From assembly GCF_000172175.1 (NCBI RefSeq), contig NZ_ABJL02000007.1:1240001-1304000 (forward strand): a stretch of DNA of 64,000 nt. The letters are read 5' to 3'. This document shows, piece by piece, positions 34,207-43,709 of the stretch (the stretch's first letter is position 1; every line of letters begins with the position of its first letter). This DNA is from Bacteroides intestinalis DSM 17393 (GTDB lineage: Bacteria; Bacteroidota; Bacteroidia; Bacteroidales; Bacteroidaceae). The position numbers and the translations under genes were made by a program. The notes beneath the pieces were generated by a model. The model did not search any database. It was not told the origin of the DNA and worked only from the letters and a program-made list of their open reading frames with translations.

Positions 34207-35097
34207 ATGATTTATATTCGATTAAGTGGTCGTTTTGGTAACTATTTGTTTCAAATAGCTGTTGGTGCTTCCCTTGCAAAGAGGTATGGTACGGATTTTA
34301 AGGTAGTAGTGGCTCCTGATACAGAGGCAATAACTACTATCAGTGATGAATCAATGTGGAAGTATGTTTCTTCTTTTAAAGAGAATATTTTTCGTGAAAT
34401 AGAATTTGTGCGTGAGGCGCCAGTTAATATTCCTTTATATAGTTGGCGTGATTTCCCATACAAGCCAATTCCTTATAAAGGCAAAGATTTGTTGATTGAC
34501 GGATATTTTCAGTCTTATAAATATGTTGATACAGATTTGTTGCGACAATTGTATGCTATGCCTGAAGAAATAGGAAATAATTTGAAGCAAAAGTATAGAG
34601 ATGTTTTGAAGCGATCTTTTACTTGCATTCATGTACGTCGGGGAGATTATCTCAAGTTACCTCATCGTTTTAGTATCTGTTCATTGGCCTATTTTAGGAA
34701 AGCTATTGAACAAATTGGAGAAAATTCACTTTTTGTAATAATCAGTGATGATTTGAAATGGTGCAAGAAGCACTTCAAAGGACAGAATTATGTGTTTGCA
34801 GATAAAGGGAATTCTATGTTGGAGGATTTCTATTTGCAAAGTTTGGCTGCAAATAATATAATTAGCAACAGTTCTTTTAGCTGGTGGGGAGCTTGGTTGA
34901 ATATGAATCCAGATAAAAAAGTGTTTTATCCGAGCCCGTGGTTCGGACCGCACTATTCTCATTATGATACATCCGATTTATGTCCGAATTCCTGGATTCC
35001 TTTACCTAACCGAACTCCGCTTCGTTATCAGTTAAAATCGATATGGATACGACTGGCAATGAAAGTAAGGCATCGATTAGAAAAAAGTAAGAGGTGA
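34207..35097 (+). CDS. alpha-1,2-fucosyltransferase-like protein (GT11)
   Basis: A 296-residue enzyme that by family would transfer L-fucose from GDP-fucose to a sugar 2-OH. The N-terminal GRFGNYLFQIAVGASLAKRYG (usually G-G-L-G-N-Q-M-F-Q) and the GDP-binding HVRRGDYL (about residues 140-147) are present, as is the SNSSFSWWGAWLN block. It is the only plus-strand gene between two minus-strand runs and abuts the flippase gene with a single base between stop codons, which suggests a later insertion into the locus. Confidence 0.9.
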   Translation: MIYIRLSGRFGNYLFQIAVGASLAKRYGTDFKVVVAPDTEAITTISDESMWKYVSSFKENIFREIEFVREAPVNIPLYSWRDFPYKPIPYKGKDLLIDGYFQSYKYVDTDLLRQLYAMPEEIGNNLKQKYRDVLKRSFTCIHVRRGDYLKLPHRFSICSLAYFRKAIEQIGENSLFVIISDDLKWCKKHFKGQNYVFADKGNSMLEDFYLQSLAANNIISNSSFSWWGAWLNMNPDKKVFYPSPWFGPHYSHYDTSDLCPNSWIPLPNRTPLRYQLKSIWIRLAMKVRHRLEKSKR

Positions 35098-36546
35098 TTA
35101 ACGTTTGCGAAAACACTTTTTGACTTTATTTATGATGTCATATTCTTTACGCCATTGTATATAACTTCCCCATAAGAGTAATGTCAGAAAGCTTTTTATG
35201 CAAAAACTTATTAATATATTCCAATTGATCGAATAGAAGGAGATGATATACAGTAGCCCTCCTATGAACAGTGTAATAAATAAGGGGGAGATGAGTTGGC
35301 TGTACAAATGTAATATACTGCGATGGAACTGATAATGATAGAGTTGCCAATAGCACTGTATGAAACTCAATATGTAAGATATCAACATGCTATAGGCAAA
35401 AGCTTCCAAAGTACGGAAAAATAGAATACATATTAGGAATCCGGTGCAGGTGACAAAGGCTGTAAAGATGCCGCAGATGAAAAGTCCGCGTGTATCGTTA
35501 CTGCTTTGGAAGAATGAACCGGACGATGACATTACAATTTGCAGTCCAACGCTCAGTGAAAGTATTTGAAAAGTAGGTATGGAAGGTTCCCATTGGGGAC
35601 CGAATACGAACAGCATCAGTTCGCGTCCACAGAAGAAGAGGAGGATGCCTAAGGGGAAACCGATAAAAGCCAGAAGTCGCACCATTCGTTCGTTAATAGT
35701 AGCCAGTCTTTTTTCTTCTTTTTGGTAATCACTTAGAATAGGGTGTAATACAGGAGTGATGACATAGGTAATATTTTGTATGGGCAGGGACATCAGACGA
35801 TAGGATTTTTCATAATAGCCAAGTGGTGCCATACCTATGTATTTTCCAATCAGCATCTTGTCTAAATTACGAATGAAGTAACTCATTACGCTAAAGAGAA
35901 ATTGATACATGGAATATGCCCATATTTTTTTGAGACTGTCTATGCCCCATGTCCATAGGAGTTTTTGGGGATATTTTCTTAGGGAAATGAAATAAATCAA
36001 TGCACTAGACAAAATGGGTTGGATAAGTAGTGTATAGAGCCCGGCTCCCATTAAAGCAGCTACAATAGCAAGAGCACCTACTAATATTTGAATAATAAAA
36101 GTCCGCCATGCGATAAACTTGAAGTCTTTATCTTTGAAAAATAAAGTATTAGGTACGGTTCCGGCTGATGCAAAGAACAAATTCACCGATAGAAGCTGAC
36201 AGATAGGAAGAAGACGGTTATCTTGATAGTAGTTGGCGATAAAGCCTGTCGATGAAAAGAATAATGCGCTCAGTATGATTCCTATCCATACTGTAAACAT
36301 ATAGATTCTGTTTATGTCTAACGATGTCAATTCCTTATTTTGAACAATAGCGGAAGAAATTCCTATATTGGTGAAGATACTGAAGAAGTTGATAAAGACA
36401 GTAGCAATAGCAACAGTACCAAAATCGTCGGGACACAATAGGCGTGCCAGGATAGCCATTACAACCAATGATATGACCAAGCCTGAATATTTAGCTATTG
36501 CCGTATAGAATACTCCAGAGAGCATCTGCTGTTTAATATTTGCCAT
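35098..36546 (-). CDS. polysaccharide flippase (Wzx-like, MOP superfamily)
   Basis: A 482-residue protein with about 12-14 membrane helices. The start MANIKQQMLSGVFYTAIAKYSGLVISLVVMAILARLL and the PDDFGTVAIATVFINFFSIFTNIGISSAIVQ region are typical of lipopolysaccharide/exopolysaccharide flippases, which move lipid-linked repeat units across the inner membrane. It follows the GT at 36573 by 26 bp in the minus-strand run and belongs with the Wzy-like polymerase and chain-length protein. Confidence 0.9.
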   Translation of the reverse strand: MANIKQQMLSGVFYTAIAKYSGLVISLVVMAILARLLCPDDFGTVAIATVFINFFSIFTNIGISSAIVQNKELTSLDINRIYMFTVWIGIILSALFFSSTGFIANYYQDNRLLPICQLLSVNLFFASAGTVPNTLFFKDKDFKFIAWRTFIIQILVGALAIVAALMGAGLYTLLIQPILSSALIYFISLRKYPQKLLWTWGIDSLKKIWAYSMYQFLFSVMSYFIRNLDKMLIGKYIGMAPLGYYEKSYRLMSLPIQNITYVITPVLHPILSDYQKEEKRLATINERMVRLLAFIGFPLGILLFFCGRELMLFVFGPQWEPSIPTFQILSLSVGLQIVMSSSGSFFQSSNDTRGLFICGIFTAFVTCTGFLICILFFRTLEAFAYSMLISYILSFIQCYWQLYHYQFHRSILHLYSQLISPLFITLFIGGLLYIISFYSINWNILISFCIKSFLTLLLWGSYIQWRKEYDIINKVKKCFRKR

Positions 36547-36572
36547 GATTAGTCCTGTTTTTAGGAATGAAC

Positions 36573-37679
36573 TTATATGCTATCATACACTTTTTTCATT
36601 TGTTCCTTCCATGAGAGATTTCGAATCGAATCTCTGATTTCTTGTGGAGGAGTCGTTTGCTTTTTGCAAAATGCTATTACCTTTGAAATTTCGATTGGAG
36701 TTTCATCGGCTGGTGCTTTCAGTATATAAGGCATTTTTTCAAAATCATCGTCTGTTTCTGAATAAATGAATCCGAAACCTCGTGCTGCATATTCCCGGTT
36801 TTTCAATGTCTTAATATTTTGTATACCACTGCGGTGACGGGCCAGACTACCGACTGCAAAATCAGCTTTTTCAAAAAGTACATCTAATTCTTTTCCATGT
36901 TTTGCACCATGAAGAATCACGTAGGGAGATAGCCCGTATGTGTGAATTGGCATTTCTATTTCTTGTCGTTCTCTCTCACCTGAAAGATTGCCTACAATGT
37001 GAAAATATACTTTATAAGTAGGATTTTGTGTATAATACTCTTTTAATCCGTTTATTATACGGTCGAAGCCATGCCAAAAGTGGATTTCGGCAACGCCTAT
37101 TAAATGTAGCTCATTCTCCATTGTATGTATCTGCTGACGTAAGGGGATGGAGCTGAAATCAATCCCATTGGAAATGCGGATGGTACGCTGTCCGAAAATC
37201 ACGGTATCATTGGAAAAGGTCACTATGGCATTTAATTGTTTACATAAGTCATGACGGAATATCTTGTCTATACACAAGTTTAACTTTTGGTCAATAAACT
37301 CTTGATCATAAGGATAGGTTGGTATTTCCAATACAACTTTGGCTCCTAATTTTTTAATAGCCTTTACAAGGTGTATCGTGAATGGATTGGCATTATGGTA
37401 ATAACGGATATATACTAATGAAATCTGTTTTTCTCGGATATAGCGGATGATAGGAGCGAATGATATTCTTTTTTTTATTTTTGCAATAATACCTTTTCCC
37501 AGATTTACCAAGATATTATTATCAACCATCCACTGCCTTTCCCCGTTTTCACAAACTTCATAGTAGCAGGTATGTACATCTAAGCCACATTGCTTAAACG
37601 CATCTACTTGATACCTAATTTTCTTACTGATACCGTTGTACTCTTGGAAACCATAAAATATAAGAAATAATGCTTGCAT
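36573..37679 (-). CDS. glycosyltransferase, GT-B fold (GT4-like)
   Basis: A 368-residue protein of the GT4-like group. The N-terminal half has the acceptor-side pattern (LFLIFYGFQEYNGISKKIRYQVDAFKQCG), the middle LHLIGVAEIHFWHGFDRIINGLKEY starts the donor domain. The C-terminal donor motif is atypical (a short AARGFGFIYSETDDDFE region in place of a clear E-x7-E), so the donor or even activity is less certain. It lies 11 bp after the GT4 gene upstream. Confidence 0.75.
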   Translation of the reverse strand: MQALFLIFYGFQEYNGISKKIRYQVDAFKQCGLDVHTCYYEVCENGERQWMVDNNILVNLGKGIIAKIKKRISFAPIIRYIREKQISLVYIRYYHNANPFTIHLVKAIKKLGAKVVLEIPTYPYDQEFIDQKLNLCIDKIFRHDLCKQLNAIVTFSNDTVIFGQRTIRISNGIDFSSIPLRQQIHTMENELHLIGVAEIHFWHGFDRIINGLKEYYTQNPTYKVYFHIVGNLSGERERQEIEMPIHTYGLSPYVILHGAKHGKELDVLFEKADFAVGSLARHRSGIQNIKTLKNREYAARGFGFIYSETDDDFEKMPYILKAPADETPIEISKVIAFCKKQTTPPQEIRDSIRNLSWKEQMKKVYDSI

Positions 37680-37690
37680 AAATTGGAAGG

Positions 37691-38806
37691 TTATAAGGTG
37701 TGGTATAATTGAACCAATTCACTTGCAGTCTTTTCCCATGAGAATTGTTGTGCACGTAGCAAACCATATTCTTTCTGCTTTTGATAAAGCGTGGAATCTG
37801 TTTCCAATTTTAACAAGACATCGGAAATTTCTTCCGGTTTGTAAGGATCCACAGTTAGTGCTCCAGTCCCTGCAATTTCAGGCATGGCGGATGTATTTCC
37901 GGTGATTATCGGGATACCACATGCCATTGCTTCCAATATTGGGATACCGAAGCTTTCACGAAGCGAAGGATAGAGAAAAGCGAAAGCCGCATTATAAAGT
38001 GTTGCTAAATCCCGGTTGGCAATGTATCCCGGGAAATACAAATGTGGTTTGATGGCTGAAATTCCTTCTTGCTGTAATAAACTGTCTATATATTCTTCTT
38101 TTAGATCAGCTATGAGTAACGGGCGTTTTATGGAAGACTGTTCTAAATAAAGATGATATGCCTTCAAGGTTCGCGCTGCATTTTTCTTGGGATCAGTATT
38201 TCCTAAAAAGAATAGAAAACCATTTTGAGGAATATATTTTTGGACGATATCCATATTTAGATCCGATTGTTGGCGGAAATAAGTATTATAACCATTATAA
38301 ATCGCCGTGATACGCTCTGACGGAATATTGAGGGCGTGGCGGATACGGTTACATTCAAATTGTGATACAGTAATAATCTTTTTACATTTCTTTAGGATAC
38401 GGGGAACGACCAAGCGGCGATAGTGCCAACCCATTTCTTGATAGAGGGATGGACTACGATGTTGTCTGGGTTCCAGATATATAATGTCGTGAAGTGTCAA
38501 TATAAGGGGAACCGAACATCGTATGGGAGCTGTATTCGAAGTGCAATGTAATAAGTCCACCTTTAATTTTTTTACAATACGTGGAAGAGCCACTTGCTCC
38601 CAAAATAGATAGGTAGGGCACTTTAATTCTATGATAGAAAGATTAGCTGACTCTACCAAACAACGATCTTCACCTGGAGCGACGATAACAAAGTATTTGT
38701 TATCGTCGTTTCTTTTTTGTAATTCACGAATAGTTTCTAAAGCAACAAAGTCCATTCCATGCTTGTTAGGGCGGAAAATGCGTTGAGCTTCAATCGCTAT
38801 CGTCAT
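37691..38806 (-). CDS. glycosyltransferase family 4
   Basis: A 371-residue GT-B enzyme with FFLGNTDPKKNAARTLKAYHLY and the donor motif SLRESFGIPILEAMACGIPIITG (E-x7-E). The start ATG at 38806 overlaps the stop codon of the upstream GT2 (ATGA), so translation is coupled. The overlap lies just after a 10-base A run in the GT2 mRNA; a -1 shift there would fuse the two proteins in frame. Confidence 0.9.
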   Translation of the reverse strand: MTIAIEAQRIFRPNKHGMDFVALETIRELQKRNDDNKYFVIVAPGEDRCLVESANLSIIELKCPTYLFWEQVALPRIVKKLKVDLLHCTSNTAPIRCSVPLILTLHDIIYLEPRQHRSPSLYQEMGWHYRRLVVPRILKKCKKIITVSQFECNRIRHALNIPSERITAIYNGYNTYFRQQSDLNMDIVQKYIPQNGFLFFLGNTDPKKNAARTLKAYHLYLEQSSIKRPLLIADLKEEYIDSLLQQEGISAIKPHLYFPGYIANRDLATLYNAAFAFLYPSLRESFGIPILEAMACGIPIITGNTSAMPEIAGTGALTVDPYKPEEISDVLLKLETDSTLYQKQKEYGLLRAQQFSWEKTASELVQLYHTL

Positions 38807-40029
38807 TCCTTTTTTTTTTCTTCTGACTTTTTTGTTTTCTTTTTCTTTTTGAACTGGAAAAAACGAGAGAAATGGCTAAATATAGATGCAAAAACAAGAA
38901 TAGGCAATGCCCATATTGAATGCTTGAAACGTTTGTTTACTTCTCCGTCAGGCAATGCCATTAAAAATGTAATAACAATAACTGCTAAAAGAGTATACCA
39001 TTTAAAACTGAGTGTCCAGTCGAGGAAAGTAACTCCAACAGCACATAGAGTAATAAGGGCAATAAGTAAGAATCGTGAAGGCATCAGCCATTGGAATAGT
39101 TTAAGGGCATAGTCCCATTCACCTCTCAATAAAGTGATAGGTAATCTTTTTAGAGCTAATATTGTACTACTGTATTGCGAACGAAGCCAGCCAATTCGTT
39201 GTGCTTCATATCCGTCGGCACTTTCTTCTTTTTTACTATAACACACCACCTCTTCCATATATTCGGTAAAGATGTTCTGTTGCAATAATGCCGTTTCCAT
39301 AGCTTTACTTAAATCAGAACCTTTAAGCTTGGGGGCTATTTCATGAAACATGGCAAAATCGAATGCCATTGCCGAACCTATTAATGCGGAAGAAAATCCC
39401 ATACGGGTATGCGCTTTTCGAAAAATATTATTATTTATTTCTTCACTGGTTGCATTCAATACGGCGATGCTAGTAGTTAAATTTTCCGTCATGCGATGTG
39501 CCTGAATGGCGTCACATCCCGAATAGTATGCGTTATTAAATAGGCTTAAAGCATTAGGAACAATTCGGTTGTCTGAATTGAAGATGATGACCATATCGTA
39601 TTCTGCCGGAGAATAACGTTCCATTACTTGCTGAATGGCGTAGACTTTGGTACATTGTTCTTTGTCAGGAACAACGATATTTACCGGCATCTGAAGTAGG
39701 GTAACAAGATCTTCTTCTGCTAGTTGGGTAGCAGCGACAGCTATGTCATACTTATCTCGTGGATAGAGTTGAGTATCCAGAAAATGATTAATGGATTGAA
39801 TAACTTCTTTACCGTTGCGTAATACCGTAAACAAAACAAGGAAGCGGTGTATCTCTTTGGCAGGAGGATACGGATTTTTGTATTTTCCTAACGAGAAAAG
39901 AGCACAAATGAAAAGATATAAAACCGGTAAACACAAGAATAAAAACAAAATGGCATCTGTTATTTGCAAAGCATTATTGTTTTCGTCCATCCACCAGTCG
40001 GGATTAAATATGGAAAAAATTTCGTTCAT
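38803..40029 (-). CDS. membrane glycosyltransferase, family 2 (paralogue of 21260-22432)
   Basis: A 408-residue GT2 with an N-terminal membrane helix (ITDAILFLFLCLPVLYLFICAL), a GT-A core with FNSDN and QRIGWLRSQYSS (QxxxW-type), and C-terminal helices. It shares TSEEINNNIF and SSALIGSAMAFDFAMF with the GT2 at 21.3 kb. The last ~15 residues are almost all K/E (KKKKKTKKSEEKKKE), encoded by A-runs ending in A10 (38810-38819), with the dnaX-like heptamer A-AAA-AAG in frame. It is in a minus-strand run of overlapping genes. Confidence 0.86.
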   Translation of the reverse strand: MNEIFSIFNPDWWMDENNNALQITDAILFLFLCLPVLYLFICALFSLGKYKNPYPPAKEIHRFLVLFTVLRNGKEVIQSINHFLDTQLYPRDKYDIAVAATQLAEEDLVTLLQMPVNIVVPDKEQCTKVYAIQQVMERYSPAEYDMVIIFNSDNRIVPNALSLFNNAYYSGCDAIQAHRMTENLTTSIAVLNATSEEINNNIFRKAHTRMGFSSALIGSAMAFDFAMFHEIAPKLKGSDLSKAMETALLQQNIFTEYMEEVVCYSKKEESADGYEAQRIGWLRSQYSSTILALKRLPITLLRGEWDYALKLFQWLMPSRFLLIALITLCAVGVTFLDWTLSFKWYTLLAVIVITFLMALPDGEVNKRFKHSIWALPILVFASIFSHFSRFFQFKKKKKTKKSEEKKKE

Positions 40030-40038
40030 AATATGAAT

Positions 40039-41517
40039 TTATTGCTTGTTTATGGTTAATTTCTGTTGAGTGATTTGCTTGTCTATATAGGCACCGTTCA
40101 TTACAAAGGCTATCATAGCTACAATAATGAAATTTGTAGGTGGCATGCCAGGAGCATATCCGGTATAACCACTCAATAATATACCAAACACAGTGCATGT
40201 GAAGGCAGCTAGCTGATGCCTTAAATATCTGTCTTTGACTTTGAACATTACAATGTAACAACAACCTAACAATGTAACAAGATAGATGGTGATATTCAGT
40301 ACAAGGCCAACTATTCCAGTTTGTATCCAAATGGAAACAAAATAGGAATCAGGCGGTAAGGTACCTTCTTCATATGTTAAATCTTGTTTTAGCCATAATT
40401 TAGGTATTGAATTAGCTATACCTATTCCAAATGGGTAATCTTTTAAATATAGTGCCATCTCCTTTCTGTTTTGGATGCGTACATTGAATGATGCATCTGC
40501 TGTTGGGCGAAAAGCAGTACGGGCACGTCGAATGAATGAGTTGCCATTACCTATATCAGTAAATGCAAGAAATGCAAAAATACATAAACCTGTAATTATT
40601 GTGATGGCAAATGTTCTAATGCTTTTGCATATCAGGCAGTATAAGGCAAGACCTGCAAAGGGGACAACAAGAGCGCCTCGAGTACCGGAAAAAAGCATCC
40701 CAATAATTCCCATTGCTGCTATACTGAGATAAAAGATTGCGAATTTCCGATTGCGTGTGTTGAATCCTATAATAGTGTACACGGTTGCTATTGCCCCCAT
40801 GACTGTACCAAAGTTACCAGCATCAGTAAAATATGAAAAGTAGCGTATTCCAGTTGATAGAATATGAGTTTTTGCAGCTTCTTGTACATATAGCCAATAC
40901 CTTTCAGATGAGTCAAAACCTACATATCGTTGATACATTAATTTCAAGAAGGCAATGATAGTAAAAAGACCAATAAGTATCAAACCGTTTCTTAATACTT
41001 TTGGACTATTAGAAATGATAGATGCAATGATGTACAGTACAAATGTTTCTAATATCATGATACGGATACCATGTGTAATACCTTCTTCATTAATGTGCGG
41101 GTTGGCTAATTGTAACAGAATGAATATAATCCACGCAATATAACTTAGAGTGAAAATATTAACAGCATCTTTTAATCTGAAATTAGTTTTCTTTAGATAG
41201 AAGACTACCAAAAGAGAAACTGATAAATATACTAATATTATATCCAACCCAACGCTTAACTTAACTTTAAGAGTATAACGAGAGATAGTTGTGAAAAAAA
41301 AGGCATAGGTAGCATATAGTAAATAAACAAAATATGGATTCTGGAAACCATAGGCTACAGCTAAAATCACTATAGGTAAGCAGACAATGGCTACTGCTAT
41401 TAATAATTTCTGAGCAATAATGGCATACGTAATAGCTACCAATCCAGCCACAAGCAAAAGATAGATTAATGCTTTGGGAGGTTGTTCACGTACTAAATAT
41501 GGAGTATTCGATGCCAT
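40039..41517 (-). CDS. O-antigen polymerase/ligase-like membrane protein (Wzy/WaaL type)
   Basis: A 492-residue protein with about 12 membrane helices and one large periplasmic loop (roughly residues 330-400), the layout of Wzy polymerases and WaaL ligases. The loop has RIQNRKEMALYLKDYPFGIGIAN, reminiscent of the conserved arginine-containing region. I chose the ATG at 41517; the TTG three codons earlier is possible. Sitting beside a Wzx flippase and a Wzz-like protein, a polymerase role is the better guess, but a ligase cannot be excluded. Confidence 0.82.
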   Translation of the reverse strand: MASNTPYLVREQPPKALIYLLLVAGLVAITYAIIAQKLLIAVAIVCLPIVILAVAYGFQNPYFVYLLYATYAFFFTTISRYTLKVKLSVGLDIILVYLSVSLLVVFYLKKTNFRLKDAVNIFTLSYIAWIIFILLQLANPHINEEGITHGIRIMILETFVLYIIASIISNSPKVLRNGLILIGLFTIIAFLKLMYQRYVGFDSSERYWLYVQEAAKTHILSTGIRYFSYFTDAGNFGTVMGAIATVYTIIGFNTRNRKFAIFYLSIAAMGIIGMLFSGTRGALVVPFAGLALYCLICKSIRTFAITIITGLCIFAFLAFTDIGNGNSFIRRARTAFRPTADASFNVRIQNRKEMALYLKDYPFGIGIANSIPKLWLKQDLTYEEGTLPPDSYFVSIWIQTGIVGLVLNITIYLVTLLGCCYIVMFKVKDRYLRHQLAAFTCTVFGILLSGYTGYAPGMPPTNFIIVAMIAFVMNGAYIDKQITQQKLTINKQ

Positions 41518-41532
41518 AATATTCAAAAGATA

Positions 41533-43698
41533 TTATTTAACCTCATTTTTCTGAGACGTTAGACCTAATTGCGCCAACCGGCTGATGAAAGAGTGAATCG
41601 GCATTTTAGGTGGTAATTCACCAGTAAATGATTCTACTACATCACGATCGGCATTGTTTAGGTAGAGCATGAAAGGTGTGTCTTTCAATGCTTCTTTGAA
41701 AGGAGCTAATGTCGTATTATCACTGTCACGCCATAAACGGCAGGCATTGGCTATCAATAAATTGACATCAGCCTTTTGGAGTACAGGCAATGGAATGCTG
41801 GAGTCTTTGATAGATGGATACTCTACTAATATAATGTCCGGTGTTTTCTCGGCTTCGTTGAGCATCCAAAAATCACTTAGTTGTTGTGCTTGTACATATT
41901 GCTTTCCATTGCTCTCAAAATCATAATCGTGAGTAACCAGACGCACACGAAGACCTTCTGACTCCCAATGGCGGATGAAATATTTAGCAAGGAACGATTT
42001 TCCTTCACGAGAATTGATACTTAGTAGGTTGATAACCGTAGGTTCACCTACCTTCATATATTTATTCAAGCGGTTGCAACAATAAGCTGCAGCTAAGCGG
42101 TTGCATGCTTTCAAGAAACCACGATATTTCAAATTACTAATACCATTGAAAGCAGCTATAACAGGTAAACCACTAAGGCGCTTGCTGCGATAAGGATCGC
42201 GTAGGGTATGATCTAACACTTCAATTAATAGGAAGTAGAGAATGATGAATATCATGCTACCAAAGAAAGCAGCAAGAATGTACATCAATCGATTGCGCCC
42301 ATTGTCGGTAAGAGGATAGGATGGAGGTGCTACAGTTTGAAGATTACTGGTGCTCATTTCGATATTCTTCAGACGTAGGTTGGCACTGGCAAGTCCACTT
42401 AGTTGAGTCCGATAATTATCTTCGGCAATGTCGATCGCGCGTTCTTTGCGATTGACTTGTGTACCAACAGGAGACATGTGACTATATTGGTCAAATATAT
42501 CTTGCTGACGTGATTCCAATACTTTCATCTCGGCTTGTGCTCTGGCTTCGTTAACCAATGCTATAAGCCATTCATTAATCATATTTTCAATGCCTACACC
42601 CTCTTTTGTGAAAGCAAATTCATTTAAGTTATCTGAAATACTGCTAATTCGATCTTCAGCTTGTCTTAATTCTGTCTTCTCTTTTTGTAGTTCTTCACTT
42701 TTGGACTTACTTTTGTCCGAAATGAAGATTTCTTTTTCCATGATACTTTGGTTCAAGTTGCTGACTTTATCTAATTCTTGCAACAAGTTGGTATTGTTAC
42801 GGATAATTTGAGCACGTACATCCATCTTCTCATCTAACATCTTCCGCAAAGCCACCGCTCCTTCATAGGTTCGTTTGGCTGCTTCCAGACGGTCATCTAC
42901 TTGATAGCGAGTAGCGGCTAAGGCCTTTGTTTCTTCACCGTAGTTAATAATACGCTCTTGAACATTGTAGTGCATCAGGTTATCTTCCTCTTCACTGAGT
43001 CTGACTTTGGCTAATCGTACTTGTTCTTCAAAATAGGCAATCACATCGTTTGTTGATTTGAACCGGAGGATTTCGTAGGCATTAATAAGTTCTTCAATGA
43101 GAAAAGCTACTGTTAGTTGAGTCAACCCAGGATCTGCAGATGTATAGGAGATATCTAAAATATCGCTATTACCTATGCGCTTAAGTTCTACCCGGTCTAA
43201 AGCAGCCATGCTGTAAAAAGCTATGGTACGATTGAAAACAGAATAAATAAAATTATTATGATCATTTTTTTTATAGGCTGTTAAGTTAGCTAAAGTTTTG
43301 CTTTCGTCTTTACGGTCAATCAATTCCATAACCTCTTTGGGAGTTATTTGCAATAATTGACGGTAGTGTTTCGCTTGAATGTATTGATTGTCTTTCCACT
43401 CTTCACCATGAGTATAAGAACTAGCTAAAAGACGTAAAGAAACTTTTTCTAATGTACCTCGGGATTTGGCAATATTGACAAGGTTATCGAAAGTGGCAGC
43501 AACTACAGAAAAATTTACAGCAGCTCCATCCAATGAAGTCGAGCTTGTAATACCAGCGTATAAGCTGCTTTTAACAGTATAGCTATAAGGAAGGAATTGG
43601 GTAAAATAAATAACTAGACCTGTGACAAAAAGGGTTCCCCATAATAACCAATAGCGGATACGATACAGGAATTGCGATATAAATAGTAGGATATCCAT
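41533..43698 (-). CDS. exopolysaccharide chain-length/export protein (Wzz/GumC type) with degenerate kinase-like domain
   Basis: A 721-residue inner-membrane co-polymerase: an N-terminal membrane helix (YWLLWGTLFVTGLVIYF), a long periplasmic coiled-coil (about residues 210-410), a second helix (MYILAAFFGSMIFIILYFL, about residues 465-485), and a cytoplasmic C-terminal domain like BY-kinases. There the P-loop is weak (SINSREGKSFLAKYF) and the tyrosine cluster usually found at the end is missing (ends RLAQLGLTSQKNEVK), so it probably does not autophosphorylate. It sets chain length and links to the export pore. Confidence 0.86.
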   Translation of the reverse strand: MDILLFISQFLYRIRYWLLWGTLFVTGLVIYFTQFLPYSYTVKSSLYAGITSSTSLDGAAVNFSVVAATFDNLVNIAKSRGTLEKVSLRLLASSYTHGEEWKDNQYIQAKHYRQLLQITPKEVMELIDRKDESKTLANLTAYKKNDHNNFIYSVFNRTIAFYSMAALDRVELKRIGNSDILDISYTSADPGLTQLTVAFLIEELINAYEILRFKSTNDVIAYFEEQVRLAKVRLSEEEDNLMHYNVQERIINYGEETKALAATRYQVDDRLEAAKRTYEGAVALRKMLDEKMDVRAQIIRNNTNLLQELDKVSNLNQSIMEKEIFISDKSKSKSEELQKEKTELRQAEDRISSISDNLNEFAFTKEGVGIENMINEWLIALVNEARAQAEMKVLESRQQDIFDQYSHMSPVGTQVNRKERAIDIAEDNYRTQLSGLASANLRLKNIEMSTSNLQTVAPPSYPLTDNGRNRLMYILAAFFGSMIFIILYFLLIEVLDHTLRDPYRSKRLSGLPVIAAFNGISNLKYRGFLKACNRLAAAYCCNRLNKYMKVGEPTVINLLSINSREGKSFLAKYFIRHWESEGLRVRLVTHDYDFESNGKQYVQAQQLSDFWMLNEAEKTPDIILVEYPSIKDSSIPLPVLQKADVNLLIANACRLWRDSDNTTLAPFKEALKDTPFMLYLNNADRDVVESFTGELPPKMPIHSFISRLAQLGLTSQKNEVK

Positions 43699-43709
43699 AA
43701 GCTCTTTTA

